DNA from: JBBDWZ01 sp050732575
GTDB taxonomy: Bacteria; Gemmatimonadota; Gemmatimonadetes; Longimicrobiales; RSA9
Length of the DNA stretch: 26,550 nt
Direction: 5' to 3'
NCBI GenBank assembly: GCA_050732575.1
Contig: JBOHRF010000044.1
Coordinates: 1-26,550 of the forward strand
This document shows positions 7,781 to 14,763 of this stretch, piece after piece. Position numbers and translations under genes: made by a program. The first letter of the stretch is position 1, and each line of letters opens with the position of its first letter. A model generated the notes under the pieces. The model was not told the DNA's origin. It saw only the letters and a program-made list of their open reading frames with translations, and did not search any database.

Positions 7781-8577
7781 GCGAGCGCATCCGCGTACTG
7801 GTTGTCGATGACGAACCGCTGGCCCGCGCGGGCGTGTGTGAGCTGCTGTCCCGTGATGCCGAGCTCGATGTAGTCGGAGAAGCGGCCAACGGCCAGGAGG
7901 CCGTGGCAGCGATTACCGAGCTGAGTCCCGACCTGGTCATGCTCGATGTGCAGATGCCGGGTATGACCGGCTTTGAAGTCATCCGCACGATTGGTCCAGA
8001 ACACATGCCGGCCGTGGTCTTCACCACGGCCTACGACCAGTTCGCGGTACGCGCCTTCGAGGTGAACGCAGTCGATTATCTGCTCAAACCCTTCGATGAC
8101 GAGCGCTTTGCGCTCACCGTGGCGCGGGCCAAAAAAGCCGTGCGCCATGCGCACGCCGGTGAGCTGAGCCGCCGCCTGGTCGAACTGTTGGACAGAACCA
8201 GTGGCTCCGTCTCCACGCCAACACCCGCGCCCGCGCCCGCGTTCGCCGATCGGCTGGTAGTGAAAAGCGGCGGGCGCGTGGTCTTCCTGCGCAGCGATGA
8301 GGTCGATTGGGTGGAGGCTGCCGACTATTACGTGAAACTGCACACCGGCGGTAAGACCCATCTCCTGCGCGAGACCATGAACGCGCTGGAAGACCGGCTC
8401 GACCCGCGCAAATTCTTTCGCGTGCACCGCTCCGCCATTGTCAACCTGGACCGCATCCGCGAGCTGCAGCCCTACTTCCGCGGCGAGCACGTCCTCATCC
8501 TGCACGATGGCACCAAGCTCAAGTTGAGCCGGGGACGGCGCGAGAAGTTGGAGCAGATGTTGAAGCAGAATCTCTAG
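7777..8577 (+). CDS. LytR/AlgR-family response regulator (receiver plus LytTR)
   Basis: A 266-aa regulator. The receiver spans residues 1-120 with D11-D12-E13, phospho-acceptor D57 in MLDVQMPG, T83/T84 and K104 in YLLKPFDD. A Pro-Ala-Thr linker (about 147-156) leads to a LytTR DNA-binding domain (about 158-260), recognisable by VDWVEAADYYVKLHT, the FFRVHRSAIVNLDRI block and LKLSRGRREKL. It starts inside the stop codon of the sensor kinase gene, so the two form one two-component system. Its own stop lies in the left arm of the hairpin at 8574-8606. Confident call. Confidence 0.94.
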   Translation: MSERIRVLVVDDEPLARAGVCELLSRDAELDVVGEAANGQEAVAAITELSPDLVMLDVQMPGMTGFEVIRTIGPEHMPAVVFTTAYDQFAVRAFEVNAVDYLLKPFDDERFALTVARAKKAVRHAHAGELSRRLVELLDRTSGSVSTPTPAPAPAFADRLVVKSGGRVVFLRSDEVDWVEAADYYVKLHTGGKTHLLRETMNALEDRLDPRKFFRVHRSAIVNLDRIRELQPYFRGEHVLILHDGTKLKLSRGRREKLEQMLKQNL

Positions 8578-8606
8578 CGGACCACGTTTCACTTGTCGTC
8601 CGCTAG
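8574..8606. terminator. Shared hairpin between convergent genes
   Basis: A perfect 9-bp inverted repeat, CTAGCGGAC (8574-8582) and GTCCGCTAG (8598-8606), with a 15-nt loop. The TAG stop of the plus-strand regulator is in the left arm and the TAG stop of the minus-strand enzyme is in the right arm, so the palindrome supplies both. There is no T-run on either side, so termination strength is uncertain. Confidence 0.55.
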
Positions 8607-9418
8607 AACATGCCACTGACCTCCTGAAAACTCACCGCCTCGTTGGCGAACGTGAACGTGCCATGGTCCTGCATTTCGCGGGCGGCCCGCAGGAATGCAC
8701 CCAGCGCAGCGCGAGTCAGTGCGCTGCCCACGCTGATGCGCTTGACGCCCATCTGGGAAAGGTCGGCCAGGCTCAGCTGAACGCCGCGCAAACCCATGAC
8801 CACGTTTACCGGCCGATCGACCGAGCTGACAACCGCGACTATGTCATTGCGCGTGGCCAGTCCGGGCGCATACAGGACATGGGCGCCCGCCTCCTGATAG
8901 GCCTGCAGCCGCTTGATCGTGTCCTCGAGATCAGGCCGCCCGACCAGGTAGTTCTCCGCCCGTGCCGTCAGCGTGAACGTGAATGGCAACGCGTTCGCCA
9001 CCGCGGCCGCGGCCCGAACACGCTCCACCGCCAGCTCGTGCGCATAGATGCGATCGTTCGGTCGCTGCGTGTCATCTTCAATCGATGCGCCGGCCAATCC
9101 CGCAGCCGCCGCCAACCGTATGGTTTCAGCTACCGTTTCGGGATCATCGCCAAAGCCGTTCTCCAAATCCGCACTCACCGGGAGGTCCGTGGCCGTCACG
9201 ATGTCGCGCACGTGCGTCATCATGCGCTCTCGACCTATCGTGTTGTCTCGCTGACCCACGGAGAACGCGTAGCCCGCGCTGGTCGTGGCCAGCGCCTCAA
9301 AGCCCAGATTGGCTAGCAGCCGCGCCGTGCCCATGTCCCAGGGATTGGGAATGATGAAGGCATGGTCGCGTTCATGAAGCGCGCGAAAAGCCCTCCCCTT
9401 GTCCGCCTGCGTAGGCAC
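8603..9418 (-). CDS. Isocitrate lyase/PEP mutase superfamily protein
   Basis: A 271-aa TIM-barrel enzyme of the ICL/PEPM superfamily, which makes or breaks C-C or P-C bonds next to a carboxylate using Mg2+. Visible landmarks are PNPWDMGTARLLANLGFEALATTSAG near the start (about 25-50), SADLENGFGDDP (about 82-93), GASIEDDT (about 109-116), TARAENYL, and a late GVKRISVGSAL. The KKCGH loop of true isocitrate lyase is absent, so this is one of the generic carboxyphosphonoenolpyruvate-phosphonomutase-like or oxaloacetate-decarboxylase-like proteins; the substrate cannot be read. The start is GTG at 9418 with GAGGTGA just upstream, 8 nt after the propeller gene stop, so the two are probably cotranscribed. 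Confidence 0.88.
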   Translation of the reverse strand: MPTQADKGRAFRALHERDHAFIIPNPWDMGTARLLANLGFEALATTSAGYAFSVGQRDNTIGRERMMTHVRDIVTATDLPVSADLENGFGDDPETVAETIRLAAAAGLAGASIEDDTQRPNDRIYAHELAVERVRAAAAVANALPFTFTLTARAENYLVGRPDLEDTIKRLQAYQEAGAHVLYAPGLATRNDIVAVVSSVDRPVNVVMGLRGVQLSLADLSQMGVKRISVGSALTRAALGAFLRAAREMQDHGTFTFANEAVSFQEVSGMF

Positions 9419-9426
9419 GAGTCACC

Positions 9427-10668
9427 TCACTGAGGTTTGACCAAACGGTGCAGCGCCACGCGTTCGACATCGAAAGCATCGGTTGATTTGCCGAGCACAT
9501 GGTCCGTGCCGATTTCATAGATCGTAAAGCCGAGCGGCGCTTTCACGTTGCCCAGCAAGCGGCCGTTGCCATCGAACACGGTCCAATGAGGTTGTGTCTC
9601 GAACGGGTGGTGAAAGCCACTCACCCACAGATTGCCTGCGGCATCTACGGCGAGATCGGAATACGCGGGCACCGTCTTCGGGTACACCACCGACGAATAC
9701 AACATCCGCATTCGGTTGCGATACGCTGGGTCGTTGCTCCTGGACATCATCTTCTCGATGAACTCATCGATCATCGCCGGCGTCAGCTCTGGATTGGTGC
9801 GAGTGGTGCGCGTGATGCGCAACAGTTGTCCTTTCGTGTTGTACGTGCGGATCTCGAAGGCCTCACCGGAGCCGTAGTGTAACAGATTACCAGCGGTCAC
9901 CGCTGCTGCGTGGCGACCGAACGGCATGCCGGTCATAGTCCCGCCTGCTCTGTAGGACTCGTAATAGAAGAAGCCGCCAATCGTATCGATCTGGCCCGAC
10001 GATGTCTGTCGGAACAACAACGCGCTATCGGCCATCAAACCTTGCGGCCTGGTTTGAAGCGAGACGCCGCGTACGGCCTCCTCTTCGACTTCCGTCCTGC
10101 CGGGGAGCCGGCCGCCGCTATAACCCAACGCAAGGCCCAGCAGCGATCCATCGCCGAATGCGTCCACGTAAACCACGAACGCGCCACCAAAATCCGGTCG
10201 GCTGACCGTGCGGCCGTATGTGCCATCGAGACTCAGAACGGTGCCGCGATTGAGTCGGCCATCCCAGGCGATCAGGGAATCGGCGCCCAACCGCCGGAAG
10301 AAGGGAAGCGATTCGTATTCGCCCGGGCCCGCGCCACGGCCGCCCACGGAGCGTGTGTGTTTGCCCGTGGCATCGAAGAACCGTATCTCGCTCGTGCCGC
10401 CATTGGCGACCACGATGGTGCCGTTCGCCAGACGCACCGCTCTCATCACGCGGAACAGCTGGTACTCAACAGGCCCATCGACTCGGCCAATCGCGAGCTG
10501 CGGATTCTCTTCAATGCGCCAGGCGCTTTCCGCAGTCCAGGCTTCCGCCGTGTTCTCAACGATTGCGACATCACGCTGCTTCTGCTCGACGTTTGCATCA
10601 CGTTCCACCTGGCAGGCTGCGGACGCGCAACCCAGGAGCAATGCCAAGCTCGGTTCTCGCACGCGCAT
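9427..10668 (-). CDS. Six-bladed beta-propeller lipoprotein
   Basis: About 413 aa. A short hydrophobic leader (LALLLGCASAAC) offers two possible lipidation cysteines, so export and outer-envelope anchoring are likely. The body shows propeller-blade repeats with NG-x-x-VVANGG-x-x-x-I-x-FFD near 85-105, the GGRGAGPGEY signature common in this family, and later blades ending in LAVDAAGNLWVSG and WTVFDGNGRLLG. Such 6-bladed propeller proteins are abundant in Gemmatimonadota; their function is unknown, probably ligand or protein binding. ATG at 10668 is preferred; GTG at 10677 is possible and adds three residues. It is the first gene of a two-gene unit with the ICL/PEPM-family enzyme. Confidence 0.82.
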   Translation of the reverse strand: MRVREPSLALLLGCASAACQVERDANVEQKQRDVAIVENTAEAWTAESAWRIEENPQLAIGRVDGPVEYQLFRVMRAVRLANGTIVVANGGTSEIRFFDATGKHTRSVGGRGAGPGEYESLPFFRRLGADSLIAWDGRLNRGTVLSLDGTYGRTVSRPDFGGAFVVYVDAFGDGSLLGLALGYSGGRLPGRTEVEEEAVRGVSLQTRPQGLMADSALLFRQTSSGQIDTIGGFFYYESYRAGGTMTGMPFGRHAAAVTAGNLLHYGSGEAFEIRTYNTKGQLLRITRTTRTNPELTPAMIDEFIEKMMSRSNDPAYRNRMRMLYSSVVYPKTVPAYSDLAVDAAGNLWVSGFHHPFETQPHWTVFDGNGRLLGNVKAPLGFTIYEIGTDHVLGKSTDAFDVERVALHRLVKPQ

Positions 10669-10817
10669 AGTCACCACACGGAGATGGTCAACGGCATGCG
10701 GGAATATGCGGCGCCGGAACGCGTCCCGCAGCGTGCAAGGAACGGTTGAAGGTGTACGACGCGGCGCACCCGCGAGCTTGAACGGATAACGGATCGAGGG
10801 GAAGGCAATAGGATTAA

Positions 10818-10839
10818 GGGGAGGGGGAGGGTGGCAGGG
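10818..10839 (+). other. G-quadruplex-like motif
   Basis: Four runs of three or more G (10818-10821, 10823-10827, 10829-10831, 10837-10839) separated by 1, 1 and 5 nt meet the usual quadruplex rule on the plus strand. It lies 150 bp upstream of the minus-strand propeller gene and pairs imperfectly with the C-rich stretch at about 10931-10966. No gene was seen at 10678-11084. Confidence 0.5.
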
Positions 10840-11084
10840 ATTGTTCCGTTACAGCTGGCCAGCCTTTCACGCGCGGACTGAGTTGAGAGCAACCTGCCGA
10901 CGCTTGGCGAGCCAGCCGACGCCGCACCAATCCCTTCAATCCTTCCCCTAACCTTTCCCCTAATCCTGACCCTTTCTTTTCCTGCTCAATCCGCAACGCC
11001 CGAAATTCCCAACCATGCCCGCCCCGAGTATTTTTGCCAGTCTGGCAGGACCCATCATGTGTATCTACCTAACGACCCCAATCG

Positions 11085-11476
11085 TGGCGGCTGAAGGACG
11101 GCCGCATCCTGGCGGGTTTTGCCCGTTCGGTAACGGACGCGTTTACGCAGTTCGAGAAGTTCGAGGAGAAGCTGGAGCGGTATCCGGGCAATCTGCCGCG
11201 CGCGAGCGCGGAGCTGGCCAGGGACTGGCGAACCGACCGCTACTTGAGGCGGCTGGGAGCGGCGCTGGCCGTCGCGGACAAGGTGCATCTGTTTCTGATC
11301 AGTGGCGATGGCAATGTGCTCGAGCCGGACGTTGAGGTAATCTCGATTGGCAGTGGCTCGGGTTACGCATTCGCGGCGGCCGTGCATTGAAGACGCACTC
11401 GTCGCTGACGGCGCCGGACATCGTACGCAATTCACTGGAGATTGCGGCCGACATCTCTATCTACACGAATCGTGAT
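11085..11476 (+). pseudogene. hslV: Remnant of hslV (ATP-dependent protease peptidase subunit)
   Basis: From 11088 the frame reads RLKDGRILAGFA, then DAFTQFEKFEEKLERYPGNL, ELARDWRTDRYLRRL, LLISGDGNV-like LFLISGDGNV, and IGSGSGYAFAAAV, all close to HslV. It stops at TGA 11388, but the next frame continues at once with KTHSSLTAPDIV and IAADISIYTN, the normal HslV C-terminus. Restoring one G at about 11384 joins the two. The first roughly 38 residues, including the catalytic threonine at the N-terminus, are missing or scrambled, and no hslU is nearby. The gene is therefore dead in this copy; a working hslVU may exist elsewhere. The HslV identification is strong. Confidence 0.88.
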
Positions 11477-11511
11477 CGGCCGGAGCGCGGCTCGCGGAAA
11501 ATGAGCGCCGA

Positions 11512-11670
11512 TCACGTTGGACCGATCGGCGTCAGGCGCAATGTCTCGATCGTCGGCCTTCTGTGATCCCTCGTCATCGCGCACGCAGTCGCAGAGACGA
11601 GTAACAATGAGACTGTGCCAAACAACGCGAGACGAACGGTGGCGCTCAGCATCTTCCACATGCGAATCAT
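11512..11670 (-). CDS. Tiny putative lipoprotein ORF
   Basis: A 52-codon frame with a hydrophobic stretch (LALFGTVSLLLVSATAC) that looks like a lipoprotein signal ending at a cysteine, then only about 22 residues. Its ATG overlaps the stop of the preceding small ORF as ATGA. Its 3' end lies antisense to sequence just past the hslV remnant. It could be a real micro-lipoprotein or the broken front of a longer gene. Low confidence. Confidence 0.3.
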   Translation of the reverse strand: MIRMWKMLSATVRLALFGTVSLLLVSATACAMTRDHRRPTIETLRLTPIGPT

Positions 11671-11954
11671 GGCTCCTGCTTCTTCGGCTTCCGAAATGTG
11701 CTTGAAAGCATGTTCGGTCGAATCCCACCGAGCGACCACAGGAGATGTTCGACCATCTGCTGTGCGCTCATGGTCCCCCAGAGGGGCTTGGTCTGCTCGG
11801 CTAGTGAAGCAAGCGCTTGGGCCGAGCTGGTGACGCAGAACGGCGTCGCGCGCCTCCGCATGGCATATCGAAGGGAATCGTCAACATACAACAGAAGACG
11901 GCTTACACGTCCGTAGGGCAAGGTCGGTGGAGTTGGAGATGGCGTTGGTGCCAT
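11667..11954 (-). pseudogene. Fragment resembling DinB/DUF1569-type proteins
   Basis: A 95-codon frame whose second half (SSAQALASLAEQTKPLWGTM, then AQQMVEHLLWSLGG) resembles the N-terminal helix pair of DUF1569/DinB-like proteins, where the motif P-x-WG-x-M-x-x-x-QM-x-x-H is typical. Those proteins are about 150 aa, and this one ends after roughly 40 further residues, so it looks truncated. Starts at 11954 or 11861 are possible; neither has a good ribosome binding site. It lies 65 nt downstream of permease 4 on the same strand and overlaps the next small ORF by 4 nt. The family match is a motif impression only. Confidence 0.35.
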
Positions 11955-12019
11955 CTACATCACCCATTCCCATCGGCCCTGCAACGCGAGATCGCCTCAC
12001 TTCCTCTCTTCCGGATTTC

Positions 12020-14746
12020 TCAATCCACTCTGAGCGCGTCGATAGGTTGCACACCGAGTGCGCGCCGCGTGGGCACAATGCAGGCGAGCAGGCATACGCC
12101 CATCATGAATGCGGCGTAGGCAGCGATCAGGCCGACTTCCCGCGCAGACAGATCACCTACCACGCTGCGTACCAATATTGTGACCAGAAGACTACCGACC
12201 AGGATACCCAGGGTCAGCTGGGTCAGCGGCCGGCGGAACACGGCCAGGAGTACGCGCCGGGCATCGGCGCCCAGGGCTACGCGAATGCCGATCTCGCGCG
12301 TGCGCCGCGCGACGGCAAACGACATCACCGCGTAAATGCCGGCCAGGGAAAGCATCAGGGCTATCGTGCTCATGACCAACGCGGTCCTGATGTAAACGGA
12401 GATGAAGCGTACGAAACCCGCGCGCAACTCGGTCACGGGCTGAAGGTCATAAAGTCGCAGCGTCGGATCCACGGCCTGCGTCACGGCGCGCAAGCGCGCG
12501 GCAAACACGGCGCGGTTGTCGCGCACTTTCACAACCATGAAGACCGCTCCCGCGTGGGCGGACAGCGGATGGTAGATGCCGGCCCGGCCAGCGCCACTTG
12601 CCGCGGAACGCATCACTTCGAAGTCCATGCCCAGGTCCCTGACCACCCCAACAATCTCGTACCACAGCTCGGGTGCTGGTGCATCTTCCTGATCTTCGCG
12701 GTTCGTGATGCGCACGCGGCGGCCGACCGCATTGCGGCCGCGCAACACGTCCGTGACGAAGGACTGGTTGACGATCACGACTCTCCGGTCGCTCCCCATG
12801 TCCGCGGCGTGAAAGCCGCGGCCGGCCAGGATCGGAGCGCCCACCACATTCAGGTAATCAATATCGATGCTCGCGACTTTCACGGGCGGGCTGCTGACCG
12901 AGTCGCGAGCTGCGGGCACGTCCTCCACCATTTCGACCTGACGGGTGGGGTGATGCATGAGAGGCAGCCGGTTGGCGAACGTTACACCCTCAACGGCCGC
13001 GTCGGCGGAGAGACGCCGCCTCAGTTCCTGGTACGTTCGGCGGTACCGCGCCACGTAAGCCGCGTACGAGGAATCCACAGGTAAGCCCGCTGCATTTTCG
13101 GCATCCAGCTCGAGCCGTACGGACATGTAGTCCTCGCCCGCAAATCCCAGCTCGAAGGAACGCATGTGCGCGGTGCCGCGCCAGATCATCAATGAAACCA
13201 CAGGGAAGGTCAACGTGACCGCGATCTGGGCCACGATCACGACGGTCCAGAACCCGCTGAACCTGAGGCCGCCGCCACCCGCACCCGCCTGTCTCAACTG
13301 GGTGCCCACCGAGCGGGTCACGCGCAGCGCCGGTACAACACCGGACACCACTGCGCCCAGTAGCGTGAGTCCCAGTGCATACAGGATTGTGGTCCGGGAT
13401 ATGTGGTCGTTCACCCAATAGGGCAGATCGCCCAGGTTGGCCTGCAGCATGGACACGGCCCAGCGCATGCCGAAGCGCGCGGCCGCCAGTCCAACCACCG
13501 TACCGACAGCACCCAGCACCAGCGCCTCGGCAAAGAGTTGCATGATGATGCGGCCGCGACTGGCGCCCAGTGCGTTGCGCACCACGACTTCACTCTCCCG
13601 TGTAGCCGCGCGCGCAAACAGCAGCAGCGCCACGTTGCCGCAGACCAGCACGATGAGCATCACCACTGCCACGTTGACCACGCGCAGTCCGGAGAATTCG
13701 CCAGGACTCAGGGTTACGATCGAGCGCGCGTACGGCACGATCCGGGGCTCGAGGTGCTGGTGTGTCTCGGGAAAATCCGCGGCCGTGCGCTGGCCCAGGT
13801 GGCTCAACTCGGACTGCGCCCCGGCCATCGTGATGCCATCGGCGAGTCGGCCGAACACTCTGATCTCCGGCCCCTGCAAGGGGCCGTACGTTACGGCGTT
13901 CAGCCGGAGCGGTGTCCAGACTTGATGGTAGACGGGGAAGGCAAATCGCCTGGGCATCACACCCACCACGGTCGTCTGGACCGTACCCAGCCGAACGGTG
14001 TGGCCAATCACATTGGGATCGCCGCCTAACCGCTCTCGCCACAGTTGGTAGCTCACGACCATGACCGGCGGTGCCCCCGGCTGTTCGTCCGCTTCGACCA
14101 GGACGCGGCCGAGCAGCGCAGCCACGCGTGTCACGCCAAACGTCGATGCCGTGACTTCCGCAACCTCCACCGGAGCGCCGTCCGTTGCACTCGTGAACAG
14201 ATTGCGATCGAGCGAACGGAACGCGCTGAGCCCCGCAATCGACCTCAGTTCCCTGCGCCAGACGCTGAAATCGTACAGTGCGCGTCGGTCCTGCTGGCGC
14301 GCACTCATATTCACGAGGTGAATGCCCACGATGCGCTGATCGTCTTCCAACGCCAGGTTCGGCCGAAGCCATTGGCTGATCAGCTCGAACGTGCAGGCGC
14401 CCATCCAGATGGCAAAGGCCATGGCCAGGCCACCCACCACGGTAAGTCCCGGGTACCGTGCCAGCATGCGGAAGCCCAACTTGAAGTCCAGCCACGAGAA
14501 TTTTATCTCGTCGACACGATGCAACCCGCGTGTGGCGCGTGCTTCGTGTTTGTAGCGCTCGATGCTGCCGAACTCCTGGCGAGCCTGGCGCAGCGCTGCC
14601 GATGATGAGAGGCCGGTACGCTCCAGGTCCGCCGCGCGCAACTCGACGTGCAATCGGAACTCGTCTCGCATCTCCGCTTCCAGCTCGGATCGCCTGCGAA
14701 TGCCCTGCCAGAGCGATTTTGTGCGGGCAAGCAGCTTCGAAATCAT
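12020..14746 (-). CDS. ADOP-type MacB-like permease (permease 4)
   Basis: A 908-aa permease. Residues 1-80 form the charged cytoplasmic helical domain typical of ADOP proteins (SLWQGIRRR, EAEM-x-DEFR-x-H, ARQEFGSIERY). TM1 is at about 100-122 after FKLGFRMLARYPGL. A MacB-like periplasmic domain follows (PLLGR-type AALLGRVLVEADE, VVGVMPRRFAFP), then FtsX-type membrane helices with the coupling segment RESEVVVRNALGASRGRI. A second periplasmic and FtsX half ends with RTREIGIRVALGADARRVL and CIVPTRRALGVQPIDALR. The ATG at 14746 (MISKLLAR) aligns with the paralogues; an in-frame upstream extension does not. It lies 17 nt after permease 3. It has no ATPase domain and must use one encoded elsewhere or act without. 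Confidence 0.93.
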   Translation of the reverse strand: MISKLLARTKSLWQGIRRRSELEAEMRDEFRLHVELRAADLERTGLSSSAALRQARQEFGSIERYKHEARATRGLHRVDEIKFSWLDFKLGFRMLARYPGLTVVGGLAMAFAIWMGACTFELISQWLRPNLALEDDQRIVGIHLVNMSARQQDRRALYDFSVWRRELRSIAGLSAFRSLDRNLFTSATDGAPVEVAEVTASTFGVTRVAALLGRVLVEADEQPGAPPVMVVSYQLWRERLGGDPNVIGHTVRLGTVQTTVVGVMPRRFAFPVYHQVWTPLRLNAVTYGPLQGPEIRVFGRLADGITMAGAQSELSHLGQRTAADFPETHQHLEPRIVPYARSIVTLSPGEFSGLRVVNVAVVMLIVLVCGNVALLLFARAATRESEVVVRNALGASRGRIIMQLFAEALVLGAVGTVVGLAAARFGMRWAVSMLQANLGDLPYWVNDHISRTTILYALGLTLLGAVVSGVVPALRVTRSVGTQLRQAGAGGGGLRFSGFWTVVIVAQIAVTLTFPVVSLMIWRGTAHMRSFELGFAGEDYMSVRLELDAENAAGLPVDSSYAAYVARYRRTYQELRRRLSADAAVEGVTFANRLPLMHHPTRQVEMVEDVPAARDSVSSPPVKVASIDIDYLNVVGAPILAGRGFHAADMGSDRRVVIVNQSFVTDVLRGRNAVGRRVRITNREDQEDAPAPELWYEIVGVVRDLGMDFEVMRSAASGAGRAGIYHPLSAHAGAVFMVVKVRDNRAVFAARLRAVTQAVDPTLRLYDLQPVTELRAGFVRFISVYIRTALVMSTIALMLSLAGIYAVMSFAVARRTREIGIRVALGADARRVLLAVFRRPLTQLTLGILVGSLLVTILVRSVVGDLSAREVGLIAAYAAFMMGVCLLACIVPTRRALGVQPIDALRVD

Positions 14747-14763
14747 CGGGGTAGCGCTCCCTG

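Noticed and set aside
8603..9418. Calling this a true isocitrate lyase (aceA)
   Set aside because: The protein is short (271 aa) and lacks the KKCGH catalytic loop; only superfamily membership is supported.
11034..11052. Small hairpin TGCCA-gtc-TGGCA as a terminator
   Set aside because: The T-run precedes the stem on the plus strand and an A-run follows it on the minus strand, the wrong arrangement for either direction.
12006..12025. Terminator after permease 4
   Set aside because: Only a 5-bp GGATT/AATCC stem is seen at the stop codon, with no T-run.
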